From Sternotherus odoratus (lineage: Eukaryota > Chordata > Testudines > Kinosternidae): DNA of 64,000 bases. The DNA is taken from assembly GCA_032164245.1 (NCBI GenBank), contig JAVMKO010000003.1, forward strand, positions 68,208,390 through 68,272,389, read 5' to 3'. Below are positions 33,541 through 45,064 of the stretch, piece by piece. Under the pieces are notes generated by a model. The model did not search any database. It was not told the DNA's origin and saw nothing but the letters and a program-made list of their open reading frames with translations. Within the stretch, counting starts at the first letter, position 1; each line of letters starts with the position of its first letter. The position numbers and the translations under genes are program-made.

Positions 33541-34708
33541 TAACATCAGATGCCTCTTCACTTACTCACAATAGACGTAGAGAACTCGATTTTAGCCTTA
33601 CTTCTCTCGTCAAGCAGGAGTTACAAAGTCTATTTTGAGGGCCCTTTAAATCGACTTTAAGGGCATGCGTGTGAAGACAGGTACACGTTTAGTTCGACTT
33701 AACGTCGTTAAAGTCGACATTAAGTCCTAGTGAAGACATGCCCAGAGAGAGCTTGGGGCAACAGCTGCTACCTCAACTTCCTGATCCACTTAAAAAGACA
33801 ATATGCTTAAGAATGTGGTCAGCTTACTTAAAGGGGCAGTATACATCACTCTCTCTTTCCCACATACAAGATATGTGTCTGTATCTGTCTGCTATGCTGT
33901 CTCCCTGCTGTAGAGTGCGAGAGGCTACATTAACAACGTGTTAACCCTTGAGGGCTCAGTCAAAAACTAATAAGGCATTTTAGCACTTATAAGGCATTCC
34001 CTGGGAAATATCCCACCCTCTGACTCCTCCACCTCAACCAAGCTTCACAATCATCATCACTATGTACAGTATTAAATTGTTTGTTTAAAAGTGTGTGTGT
34101 GTGTGTGATGCATTTTTCAGGAACATAACTACAATGTAAGTGAGGGGTTCTTGTAGTTCATCAAGGATGCCAGCAATTGCTCCTATTTTTGATCCCTCAA
34201 TTATTATGGAAGCATGTAGCCCTTCTTCCTGATATTAACCCATCTCAGAGGTCGGCAACCTATGGCAAGCGAGCCGATTTCTGCTGGCATGAGGTGGAGG
34301 GCTCAGCCCCCTGCCACTCTGGGATTTGCCCTGCTGGCCTCTTGCCAGCCGGAGTCCCGCTGCCTGCCCCACTCAGCTCCCACTGCCAGCCTGGGTGTAG
34401 GGGGCCGCCGCTTTGGGGTTTCCCCCGCAGGCTCCTGCCAGCCTGGGTTCCCTACACTATATTAATAATCTATATATATATAAAAGTCAAATGGTGTATG
34501 TATGCGTGTATGTATATGTATGTATGAACGCTTACTCCTTCCACACCGTTTCAGCTAGAGACTTGAAATTTGGTACAGTTAGAGGTCTTAGGGTCCTAAT
34601 CAGGGTAAGAGTCGAAAATTTTTCAAAGCTCACCTCTGATGCCCCCCGGGGTGAAATTATTTAAAGGCCAATCACATCAGCTGGGCAGCTGCTGTTCTCT
34701 GTGACATA

Positions 34709-35137
34709 CCGTATTTTTCGCCCTATAAGACGCACTTTTTCTTCCCCAAAACGGGGGGGAAAAAGTTGGTGTGTCTTATAGGGCGAATGTGCGCCCCGGT
34801 TCCCCCCTCCCCGCCGCGGGCGGGCTGCCGGGAGCGTCCCGGTTCCCCCCTCCCCGCCGCGGGCGGGCTGCCGGGAGCGCTCCCGGCAGCCCGCCCGCGG
34901 CGGGGAGGGGGGAACCGGGACGCTCCCGGCAGCCCGCCCGCGGCGGGGAGGGGGGAACCGGGACGCTCCCGGCAGCCCGCCCGCGGCGGGGAGGGGGGAA
35001 CCTCGGCAGCCCGCCCGCGGCGGAGAGGGGAGAGCGAGGCGCTTTTTTTTTTTTTTTTTTTTTTGGGTCCGGCTTTTTTATCGAAAAACGAGGGGGCGTC
35101 TTATAGGCCGGAGCGTCCTATAGGACGAAAAATACGG
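34709..35137. mobile_element. TA-target DNA transposon, short copy
   Basis: Ends CCGTATTTTTCGCCCTATAA and TATAGGACGAAAAATACGG, with TA outside both (34707-34708, 35138-35139). Same family as 16260-17964. The interior (about 34793-35030) holds units of about 43 bp around CCGCCCGCGGCGGGGAGGGG, first in inverted then in direct order, followed by a T run at 35043-35064. Confidence 0.92.
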
Positions 35138-35277
35138 TAGTTATGATGTCATAATACCACCTCCAACAGACACCGCACTCGCTCAGCTCTCTGCCCCCTC
35201 CCCCCTCCAACGGACCCCGGAATCCCTCAGCTCTCTGCCCCCTGCCCACCTCCGACGGACCCGAGTTGGGTTTGGTT

Positions 35278-35735
35278 GGAGGGTAAGTGAGGTAGGGGTG
35301 TCGGGTTTGGTCTGGGGGGGTGGGAAGGTGTTGGGGTGGGTGAGGGGTGAGGTGTGGGTGTTGGGGTTGGTCAGGGGGTGTTGGGTTTGGTGGGGGGTAA
35401 GGTGGGGGTGTTGGGTTTGGTTGGGGGGGTGAAGAGGGGAGTCAGGGTTGGTCGAGGGGTAAGTGAGGTGTGGGTGTCGGGTTTGTTTGTGGTGGTAGGT
35501 AGGGGTGTCGGGTTTGGTGGGGGGGGAAGTGAGGTGGGTGTGTCAGGTTTGGTCTACGGGGGGTGAGGTGTGGGTGTTGGTCAGGGGGTGTTGTGGTTGG
35601 TAGGGGGGAGACGTGGGGGTGTTGGGTTTGGGTGGGGGGTGAAAATGTGAGTCGGGGTTGGTCGAGGGGTAAGTGCGGTGGGGGTGTCGGGTTTGGTCGG
35701 GGGGGGGGGGGTGAGGTGGGGGTGTCAGGTTTGCT
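35278..35735. repeat. GT/G-rich minisatellite inside the Helitron
   Basis: About a dozen degenerate units of roughly 25-40 bp around GGGGTGTTGGGTTTGGTYGG and GGGGTAAGTGAGGTGGG. The strong strand bias (G and T on plus) continues for about 450 bp. Confidence 0.85.
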
Positions 35736-36212
35736 CTCTGCCCCCTCCAACGGACCCTGCATTCGCTCAGCTCTCTGGCCTCTCCCCACCTCCGACTGAC
35801 CCGAGCAACGCCGGGTATTTTCGCTAGTATAATATAAGGTCCCCCCGCCTGCCCCACTCAACGCCCGCTGCCAGCTTACATGTAGGGAAACCCCAGAGCA
35901 GTGGTGGGTTAAGCGCTCAGGCCACCCCCATTCTGGGCTTCCCCCTGCTGGCCCCTTGCCAGCCGGGGTCCCCGCCTGCCCCACTCAGCGCCCGCTGCTA
36001 GCCTGGGTTTCCTTCACCCAGACTGGCAGTGGGCTGAGACCCCAGCTATCAGGAGCCTGTGGTAGAAGCCTCAAAGCAGGGGCGGTCTGACCCTCTCAGC
36101 CCCTCCCCTTCCACCCAAAGCCCCGCCCCTTCCGGACTGGCACGCAAAGTCTTAAATTTGACTGAATAAATGAAGACTTGGCACACCACTTCTGAAAGGT
36201 TGCCGACCTCTG

Positions 36213-37795
36213 TCCTATCTAAAAGTAATAGAATATTTCATTGTCTGCCTAGCAATGTATCCACGTGAACAAGTATGGCTAGCTAAATACGGTTATACCC
36301 TAGTGAAGGAGATCTATAGTTTCTGATAATAATATAACCCCATATATTTTCAAGGCCAAAATTATGTACTAAACTTGTGAAAAATCTCCTGAAGTTCCAA
36401 AAAATGCATGGCACATCATTCCTTTTGTGTTTGATTTGCTGTAATGAATCTTCAGCATAACAATTATGCAATACAAATGATATTTCTGCACACGTCCCCT
36501 TTTAAGGAAATAGGACATTTCTATAAAGATTTATACCAAAAAATTAAATGTACAAGTATATAAAAGCAAATATTTAGTTACTATTTACAATGGTTAACCA
36601 GATCTAATGAAGCCAAAACCTCAGCTATGCTTTGGGATTTTCAATCTTAAGGTATTATTAGAAGATTTTATTAACATGGGTAGCCCAATGATTTGGAGGG
36701 AACAATGTGATTCTACTTCCAAACAAAAACACCACAACCAGATATCAAAGTTTAGAAAAGTCTCAGTTCTTCCTTAGTTCAGCAAAGGCAACATATCTGA
36801 CATGCAGCAGAAATAGAATAAATGGCTATCTGGTATAGTAACATTAACAGAATAAACCTGTCCTGTGCATACCACAAAAATGCAATTCCGAATATACTTC
36901 CAATGTATTAAACATTTTGAAAATGTTATTGCTGAGAAATCCAACTCAGAGGCCAGAAAACTCTAAACAGTTTTCCCTACAGCATTAACTTTACTATGCT
37001 GCTGTAAGAGTCTCTGTCCCCTCTCTCTTAACCTGGGGTACAGAGAGAGGACTCTTCTATGAAAGACCAAATAACTACAAGCTGCTTTTCAGCCTAAGTT
37101 AAGTCTCCACACCCCCAACCCCACACTCTACCAGCTGGGAAATTGGGGAATCGCTGCCACCATCCGGGTGGATCTCCAAAGCTCTGGAGGGGGGCACCCG
37201 GACTCCCCCAACCCCCTGCTCTCTCTCCTGAGAGCCGGACACTCAGAGGCTGCTTCCCTTCCCCCTCACCCTTCTAGCCCGAAGGTAGAGACAGACAGAC
37301 TTCACACTCCAGCTCATACCCTGAGCTTGTGCTTTAGACCTACTCCCCTTCCCCCTCCCTTTCCCACCTGAAAGCAGAGAGAACCTTAAGGGAAATAAAC
37401 CAAACGCTCTTTAACTAAAAAGATTTAATAAAGAAAAGAGAATAAAGCAATCACTTACAGTACAACTTCACAATCTAGAGTTCTCTAACTTCCCCTCTGA
37501 AAAGGTTAGCGACACTCTAGATAGGTACAGAACTTTATGGAATTCAACATATTATACTCACAGCACAGCTAATTATGAATATAGGAAGGGAAGTAGAAGG
37601 ATTTTCCTCCATAGCTAGAGGTGAAAACTGGGACTCTTGCCCAAGCTGGAACGGCAGGAAACTGAAACTTAAAACTCCCTCCCTCCATCTCGTGGTCCGG
37701 GGCTCTTACGTCACTCCCTCTCAGGTAACATTAACCCCATACAGGCAGAATAACACTCTCCAGCACTTTACACTTATGACAGCTGCAAATACTGT
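36213..37795. other. Mostly unclassified; possible repeat at 37010-37560
   Basis: 36220-37000 is AT-rich without features. 37010-37560 (CTCTGTCCCCTCTCTCTTAAC, ACTAAAAAGATTTAATAAAG) looks like part of a dispersed element, possibly an LTR retroelement read backwards, but no ends were found. Confidence 0.35.
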
Positions 37796-37799
37796 ATAC

Positions 37800-37935
37800 G
37801 GTAATTTCGCACTTAACATCCCCTCGCTTAACGTTGTTTCAACCTTACGTCCCTGCTCAATTACAGAACACGCGCCATTTAAAGTTGTGCAATGCTTTGC
37901 TATAACATCTTTGGCTGCCTGCTTTGTTCACGGTT
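37800..37935. mobile_element. Tigger-like MITE fragment
   Basis: GCACTTAACATCCCCTCGCT and AAAGTTGTGCAATGCTTTGC match the left part of the element at 32183. The right side is missing. Confidence 0.6.
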
Positions 37936-39234
37936 GGCAGCCTATGTGGCACCTTGCCCTTCCCAAGTCATGTGAGTATGGGGAGAGGAGGGAATTCGAA
38001 GGAAGAGTCTATACCTCAGATGACAAAATAACAGAAGCCAGAAGGAAAGGACATAAACAGCTTCAACTGGTACTGCTGCAGGAAACACTGGATAATGACA
38101 GCATTTCCCAAACACTTCAAGCTTTTGTAATTGGTACTCTGGGCTACTCGTTTCTAAATTAAGGGTCAATCCTGCTTCCAGTGACGTCAAATGCAAAACT
38201 CCCATTAAACTGAATTTGTCCCATTTAGAATCTGAGAAACAGATATTTGAAACTGGCAACACTACCTTGTGGATTAGAGCAGACTGGGAAATGGCGGGTA
38301 TTTGCTTGTATAGCTGATGTTTTTATGTGGTAACTTGGGGTTCAAACAGAGTAGACAACATTGTTCTAGAGTTAGTTGCTAGTTTAAACATTTTTGGTAA
38401 CCAGTGATATTTCCACCTATCCGAATTTTTTTTAGTGTCAATCTTTAGGGTGCCTATATGAACATTTAGTTAATAGCTAGTTGGGGAGCAACTCTATAGT
38501 ATGTGGTAAGATAATGTGCAAAGTGTCCATGTGGATGTTGATGATGTGCACCAGTGGCTTTGATCTACTGTGCTTTGAAACAGGAGTAGTTCCAAATGCA
38601 TTAGGGAACTAACGGTGTGAGTCAGCAGAGTCCAGATCAAACACTTAGTGCACAGCACGCAAGTGCGAGGTAGATTTACACCCAAGTTTTCTGCAAACTA
38701 AATTTTTGTGTAAACAAGTCCTTTCTTAAACCAGTTAAAAGTAATTTTTGTATAACATTTTAAAACAAAAAATAATTAACAACCAGAAACACCATCCATA
38801 AGCCTGTCAGTCATACAGTGCACTTTAATTAAAGATGTTTTCACACTTAGTGTGTCAAAATAATCCTGGTTTTTTTCCAGATAGGTTATTCCTATGAATA
38901 GAGGGAAAGTTCTTCCATAATGTACAGACTTTGGGGAGTAGAGTTGCGCTAAAAAAATACTTTCTAGCTTCTCAGACAATTCTATGACAACCAATTCCTG
39001 TTTAACTATTTAACTCTATAAACACCAGATATTTTATTTCCAATGAACATTGAGAATGTTTTAATACACAGATTACAGCAAGGTTTGTATTAAGATCTAA
39101 GAAACTTGTTATAGTGTGAACAAACTGCCTATTGTCAGCTGTGTTTAAATTGAGCAGGACTAGAATAGTGTTAAAAACAAGGGATCAGACACTTCTTTCC
39201 TTTCTTAGGAAAGTAATCCCAATGAAAACACTTG
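37936..39234. other. No recognisable feature
   Basis: AT-rich intronic sequence without supported features. Confidence 0.5.
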
Positions 39235-39740
39235 TATTTATAAGGCATGATCTGTAAAATGGGGAAACTGAGGTAACAGGGATGAGATTTCAACATGGTA
39301 TCAGAGCCAAGAAAAGAACCTAGGAATTAGAAGATCTGATCTTGTGCTTTAGGCCAGTGGTCTCCAACCTTTTGATGAACGCGGACCGGTCAACGCGGCC
39401 GAGTACTGCTTGCGGCCCGGGGGCTCTGTGCGGTGCGGCGGACCGTTGTATGCCCGCCGAAAACCCGCAGAAATCAGTGGCTTTTTTATTTGTCGGAGCG
39501 GCGGGACCTTGCATGTCCGCCGAAAAGCCGCAGGAAAACGGCGGAAAATCAGAAAAATGCGGAACCGGAAGGGAAAGCGGGGCCGGAAGCGGAAAGGAAA
39601 GCGGCCGGAAGCGGAAGGGGCGGGGCGGAGGGGAACGCGGCCGCGGACCGGTACCAAATGCTCCACGGACCGGTACCGGTCCACGGACCGGGGGTTGGGG
39701 ACCACTGCTTTAGGCCACACTTCCTCCAGCCAACCATCAC
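39235..39740 (-). mobile_element. MIR-type SINE fragment, split by a hAT
   Basis: ATCTGTAAAATGGGGAAACTG and the following sequence match a MIR core in reverse orientation. It continues at 39708 after the hAT insertion. Confidence 0.6.
39355..39707. mobile_element. hAT MITE with exact 8-bp duplication
   Basis: Ends CAGTGGTCTCCAACCTTTTG and GGGGGTTGGGGACCACTG are imperfect inverted repeats around 353 bp. CTTTAGGC lies outside both ends (39347-39354, 39708-39715). CpG-rich interior, no coding capacity. Confidence 0.93.
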
Positions 39741-40124
39741 AAATGTCAACAAGATGACCAAGAGATAAGGTAAGTAGGATGTGGCCAAAGGTTTTCTCCA
39801 CAACTTCTAAGGTAAATAAGCGATCTCAGGAATACTATAGCAGCCCCCACTTAAATGCAAGGAAACAGCATCCTGATGCAGACCCTAGTTCTTGACCTTT
39901 ACTGTAATCAGGTGGACAGGGATGAGCTCTTTGGGGAAGTTCTTTCAGACAGGAAGCACCTTTAGGGTTTTTTTTTTTTTTTAAAGTGGTCCACCCCCAA
40001 CATAAAACCATGAGATTAAAGACACTACTCTTTTTCCTCCCCTTGCCTAGAGTTTTGATCAAACCTCTAAGAAAGAGTTCTACAGTAAGTCTGGGAGGAG
40101 TGAAGGTGGACAAGGGAATCCTCT

Positions 40125-40685
40125 TTGAATCCCTCCACTGGGTCCCCTTTCTGGATGGATCACATCAAATGTACGATTACTTGTGTTAACTTTCAAGGCC
40201 CTTCATTGTCAATCCAACACTTTCCTATCATCGCTCATTCGCTACTGAGTTGCCAATACTTTCCTCTGATCAACCCCATTGATGGAAACCTCCATCGTCC
40301 ACTTGTTAAATTTTCAAACAAGCAACTTTATGCTTTCTCGCATGTTGCTTCTCACACGTGAGAAGTTAAATCCACAAAGGTACCGCTTTATGCACCTTCA
40401 AACCCCTCCTTTGCTGTGATACTTACAAAAAGCTTAACAACAGTTAGGATGTGGGGTGCAGAGATTACTGCCTGCCATTCTGAGCAATACGGTTTCACTA
40501 TTTCCCTGTACTTCTCTGTCTGGCTGTATCCATTTATTGTCTCTTGTCTTATACTTAGATTGTAAGCTCCTTGGGGAAGGGACCATCCGTTTATTATATA
40601 TTTATACACAATCTAGCACAATGGGTACCTGGCCAATGACTAGGGCTCCTAGGTGCACTGGTATACAAATAAATAAAAGATATAG
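40125..40685 (+). mobile_element. L2-clade LINE, 3' end
   Basis: Starts with a decayed ORF2 C-terminus (LHWVPF near 40135; typical LHWLPV) and carries the 3' block ACTTAGATTGTAAGCTCCTT, CAATCTAGCACAATGGG and a short terminal AAATAAATAA. The layout is that of L2/MIR-related tails known in sauropsids. Inactive. Confidence 0.75.
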
Positions 40686-40689
40686 CACC

Positions 40690-42685
40690 TGACCCAGCTA
40701 CAACTGAAATCTCTGGAAAAGCCTTCCACTTATATCATTACATACAATAACATTTGTTATTATAGCTGTGTGCACAAATTCAACACTATTTTATACATGT
40801 ATTTACATGCCATACTGTAAGAATCAAAAAGTCAAACCAGCTCCCATCAAAGCATGCAGCACGAGAAAACTCAGTGCCAAAACAGTCAGCAGTCCATGGT
40901 CCCAAATGACATACCCAGCAATAATTGGCTATTCTCCTTGGCCTTTCTGGCATTTTTTGCTCATGGAGGCCATGACTGGACAGGAGTCAGTGAATGCATA
41001 GGATACATCGGTTCATTCCATGTACTAACTAGAGAGTTCATTGCCTGAGACATGGTCCAGCCACCTCCTGAATTGTCTAACGAATGCATACTCTGCAGGC
41101 TGTAGAGCAAGAGATCACGATGACACTGGAGTCTCGTAGTCAGAGGCTTAAAGTAATCACTCAAAAAACTCTGTCTGCTGCTCTTTCTTACTCCCTCAGA
41201 AATCTGTCTGCCAGTTTCTCCTCATGCTGTACAGATTCTGTCTCTCTTTCCACCCTTTGTACATCTTATCTATTTGACACTCCTTTTGGTTCTTCTGCAA
41301 CTCTCTCTCTCTCTCTCAATTAATTTTATCAAGCTGCTCTCTCATCAGCCTATCCCAGACTCTCTCTTTGACCAGGGTAGACTGGTACAAACTCCAGGAT
41401 CCTGGTGCCATGTGTTTGCTCTGTGGAGGCAGAAGGACCTTGAAAAGAGAATGACAGAGTAAATTATTATCTGAGCATGACAAAAGTTACATTTCAGGCC
41501 CTGTGAAAGGGACTGTTTTAATTCAAGGTCAAAGGATAACACTTATTAATGGGGTGTATTCACAGAGAAAACACCGTCGACTTCAGATATCCTCTAGAGC
41601 AGCACTGAAAACAATCACACATCATGGTAAAACTCTCAAAAAATTCACTTGAAATTATTTTTCGGTCTCTATTTTCTCAAGGTGGAGGTAGGGAGGAGCC
41701 TTATGAGTGGTATAGTTACTATCCATGGTTTTTCAATTCTGTCAAGAAGGGCAAGCTTTGGAGAACATTGATATTCTGAAGGTACCCGAGGGGAAACGTG
41801 CACGTCTGTTCCAGGCCAACGGAGGTCAGCCACCTTTGTACTCTAAGAAGATTCAGGCACCTAGTGACCAACCTGCACATCTCAGAATGGAGGGTGCTTG
41901 TGAATTACAGAGACAGACCCTAATAAGTATGCCTTCCCAGGATCATTGCAGACTGTATGGAGTTCTTATTCTGTGAGAATTTCATTTTCATCAACAGCCA
42001 GCAATGGGTCACAATTTATTGTAAAAATCAACAAGATGCTGATTTAACATGGAAACACAGTACGGCTTCCTTAAAAGCACCCTGCATCCATACACAGACC
42101 CAACTTGCTACTAGCAATGGGGACAATACACAGACAGACCGCCACCCTCCACTATAATTTGGACTCATAATAGCCACTTTTTAAAAACTCAGTGCACAGG
42201 CGGCCCGGAACAGCACAAGTATGGCTGATTTATAAGGCACACTATATTACACAGGAGGGGTATGTGAGGTTGTTCATTGTAAAACCCTAACCCATATTTA
42301 ACAAAAATTGAACAACTACTAAAGATTTCATAACTGCTTGTTTAACTTTTTCCTCTTTTTGTGGTGTCCATTTTTAAGCTCACATGGCGTCATGGGGAAG
42401 GCACTAGGGTATTTGTGTGAATTCCACTCTCATCAGAAGTACACCAAAACCACCAGCTTATGTTAATAACTTAACAGGCCCATAAGCCAAAAATCTCTCC
42501 CATCCGTATGTTAATAGAAACAAATGGTGGCAGAAACTTACCAACTCCGGCTTCAGCACTTGTTCTGATATCAATTCTGCAGTGGACTGCTCCTCAGGAC
42601 CATTCCCAAACAACTCTTCCAAATATGGACCCAGGATGTGCTGCAGCTGCTCCAGCACCATAGTCTCCCCAGTTACCAGCAGCAC
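40690..42685. other. No recognisable feature
   Basis: Intronic sequence with a (CT)n tract at about 41301-41318. Frames such as plus 41725-41976 lack recognisable domains. Confidence 0.4.
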
Positions 42686-42690
42686 GAGGG

Positions 42691-43140
42691 TCACTTATTG
42701 CCCTTCATTCGACAGCTGGCTCTCACCTCTAGCTGTGCCTGTGATGGGGGCGGAGAGGTTGCAAGGGTAATATCCCTGCTAAGCAGATTGTCATGCACCA
42801 TTGTGGGCTCAGGCTCAGTACTTGCTACAGTTCCTTGTACCCAATTGATTTCCTCATAAAAGAGGCAGGAAAACAGAGTTCCCAGAAGTTCCACTAGCAT
42901 CCTTGACTTTGCAGTTTTGTCTTCAGATGCTGAGTTACTCTCTGTATTGTTCTGCTGTCCAGTCAATCCCAATGCTACCAGGCACTCAGATATAATTTTG
43001 TAGACATAAAAGTTTCTTATACTCTTATGGAAGTTGAATTGCTTGCTTGCCTCACACCAGAGGTTAACCAGAATCCATCTATGTTCCTCTAGCCAGCTAG
43101 CAATATGCTTGATGCAGGATGACCTCTTAGTGCTAGCCAT
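42691..43140 (-). pseudogene. Possible Myb/SANT-like domain frame (transposon-derived?)
   Basis: A minus-strand frame of about 149 codons contains WLEEHRWILVNLWCEASKQ followed by SIRNFYVYKIISECLVALG. The spacing of W, L-x-W, RN and Y-x-I resembles the Myb/SANT-like domain of Harbinger accessory proteins, but the second half of the domain does not match well. It could equally be a chance frame or an unknown repeat. No partner nuclease was seen nearby. Confidence 0.3.
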
Positions 43141-43904
43141 GCTAATGCACGTTCACATAGACTGTGTTTCTAACTGAGCAGTCCGCATGAAAATGAAGGG
43201 TTAAACACAGACCAGTTGCATTTGAACCAGGCAGTTGCTTTCTGTTCCTCGGAAGTGTGTGGGAAGATTTGGAATTAAAGGCTGGGAAGGACTGATCCAG
43301 AGGACAGTGTTGGTTGACTCTCGACAGATCCAAGTCAGACAACTGAGACCAGAGCTGCATCCACACTGAAAAATGCTTGAGCTTTGATCCACTTCATAGT
43401 GGGACTTGAGCTCTGACCCATCCTCCCTATCAGCATCAGCAGGCCTGATGAGTCTGGAAGGCTTCCTGGACCGAGTCGGACTAATTTCTCTGTGGCCTGC
43501 AGCGGGGTTTGGGCTTAAACCTGAGTCAGAGCCTAGGCTTATTGTGCTGTGTAGCTATCCGTTCAGTGGTCAATAAGTCTCCTGGAAATTCCAAGAGCCC
43601 CAAATTGCATTAAATATTACTTTCTGTCTATCATGATACTTACATGTCTCACCATTGCGCCAAGAATGAATCTGAGAATCACCAAATTAAATCGAAGACT
43701 GAATGTAAACAAAAGTTTAAACTGTACCACTCTCCTGCCCAATTTTACTCTGGAGGCTCAAACACCAAAACCCTGTCTTGGGTTTTGTTTTGGGTTTACC
43801 CAATGCTTTTATAAAATTGCGGGCCAGAAGAAAATGAGTAAGAAAAAAGGAAAGAAACATGGATGGGATAATGTATGTATGTAACAGATCTGATCTGTTG
43901 ATCC
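43141..43904. other. No recognisable feature
   Basis: Intronic sequence without supported features. Confidence 0.45.
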
Positions 43905-44093
43905 ATATTCTCTTATAATAAATGCTAACTTATAGAGCACTTTTTGTCTCCAGATCTCAAAGTGCTTTACAAAGATGGGCAAAATATACTGTCTCCACAG
44001 AATGGGAAATCGAAGTGCGGAGTTTAAGTGATTTGTCCAAGGTCACAGAGCAATTAAATGAAAGTTGGAACAGAACATAGGCTTTCTGACTTA
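43905..44093 (-). mobile_element. MIR-type SINE
   Basis: TCAAAGTGCTTTACAAAGATG, a GGGAAAT step and AAGTGATTTGTCCAAGGTCA match the MIR core in reverse orientation. Confidence 0.7.
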
Positions 44094-44275
44094 TAGGGCT
44101 TGCCTACACAAACAAGTAGACTATGGCAAGGTAGCGTGAAAATTTATCCCATGGTCTAATTGCCCATGTGCACCCCGCTGATGCACAACAACAATTTGTT
44201 AGAGTGCCCTTTGAAAGGGAACTAGTTCAAAGCACGTTAACTAACTGTTAACATGCATCAGGATCCTCACCCTAG
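44094..44275. mobile_element. Partial Harbinger-type MITE
   Basis: TAGGGCTTGCCTACACAAAC is a typical left end. The right end is not clear. It lies directly against the MIR. Confidence 0.5.
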
Positions 44276-44316
44276 ATTACTGAGTTCTAATTCTTCAAGC
44301 AGGCAAGCCCCTAGAC

Positions 44317-45056
44317 CAAGGGTGGGGAACCTCCGGCCCCCGGGCTGTATACGTCCCGCCAAATCATTCGGTCCGGCCCGCAGGCGGGTCTCGAAAAACT
44401 GCGCCGTAGAGACGGCCGGACCAACGTGGCGGTGGGGGCAGAGCGGCGTGGCGGGAGTGGTGAGGCGGCAGCAGCGGGCGCTGCTGAGGGGAATGAATGG
44501 AGCTGGGGAGCCAGCGGGCTGCGGCGGAGGGAGGGCCGGGGCCTGAGCGCCGGAAGTGAGCGGCCGGGGAGAGCCCGGCGCGGCGGGGCCGGGGCTGAGT
44601 CAGCCACTGGGGCGTGGGAAGAAGATGCGCCGCAGCCGCCGGCCAGGGACGCGCGCGGGCTGTCAGGCGGGGGCGGCTCCGCGCTGAGCGAAGGGGCCGG
44701 GAAGCGCCTGGGGGAGCCGCCGGTGCCGCACAGCCACCATTAGCCGGGCGGCGAAAGGAGGAGCCGCGGGGAGCCGACGGTCAAGGGGATGTGGGGGGTG
44801 AGGCTGGGCGGGGGTAAAGGAAGATCACCCCCTACAACCAGGCTGACAGCGGGAGCTGACTGGGGCAGGCAGTGGGGCCAGCGGGGGAAACCCCAAAGCA
44901 GTGCAGGGCTAAGCACTCCGCCTGCCACTGCTTTGGGGTTTCCCCCGCTGGCCCCTTGCCCGTTGCCAGCCTGGGGGAGGGGGGGGGGAAGCGGCCCGCG
45001 AATGACATTATAAATATCCCAATGGCCCTTGGCAGAAAAAAGGTTCCCCACCCCTG
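44317..45056. mobile_element. hAT element, exact 8-bp duplication
   Basis: Ends CAAGGGTGGGGAACCTCC and AAAAGGTTCCCCACCCCTG flank 740 bp. CCCTAGAC lies outside both ends (44309-44316, 45057-45064). Same family as 6154-7496 but with fewer internal repeats. CpG-rich, non-coding. Confidence 0.95.
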
Positions 45057-45064
45057 CCCTAGAC

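Larger units (their letters stand above)
32636..33743. mobile_element. Harbinger-type non-autonomous element with internal minisatellite
   Basis: The left end GGGTATGTCTTCACTATAGG and right end CTAGTGAAGACATGCCC are inverted repeats; AGA lies outside both ends. Flanking blocks of TCGA-rich sequence (AATTCGATTTCC, AAATCGACTTTAAG) are typical of this turtle family. A 15-bp-arm hairpin lies at 32792-32828. The centre is replaced by the tandem array at 32999-33540. Confidence 0.85.
32183..34153. mobile_element. Tigger/mariner-type element carrying a nested Harbinger-type element
   Basis: The left terminus CAGGAACTCCTCATTTGAAC and right terminus AAGTGAGGGGTTCTTG form imperfect inverted repeats, with TA outside both (32181-32182, 34154-34155). 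The left part also matches 31275 and 37800. The outer element is non-coding and is interrupted at 32636-33743. A (GT)n tract lies at 34091-34109. Confidence 0.75.
34469..35827 (+). mobile_element. Non-autonomous Helitron
   Basis: Begins TCTATATATATATAAAAGTC directly after an A. Ends in a hairpin (ACCCG...CGGGT) followed by ATTTTCGCTAG directly before a T. TC at the 5' end, a hairpin and CTAG at the 3' end, and insertion between A and T are the hallmarks of Helitrons. No Rep/helicase frame exists. It is split at 34709-35137 by a TA-target element and holds a GT-rich array. Confidence 0.88.
34246..36212. mobile_element. hAT element carrying a nested Helitron
   Basis: Terminal inverted repeats CAGAGGTCGGCAACCT and AGGTTGCCGACCTCTG flank 1967 bp. 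The outside octamers ACCCATCT (34238-34245) and TCCTATCT (36213-36220) match at 6 of 8, an eroded hAT duplication. The element proper is 34246-34468 plus 35828-36212 and carries GC-rich modules shared with the other hAT copies. No transposase is present. Confidence 0.88.

Noticed and set aside
32713..33543. 276-codon plus-strand frame and overlapping minus-strand frames
   Set aside because: Translated minisatellite; repeats encode the same peptide pattern only because the unit length is near a multiple of three.
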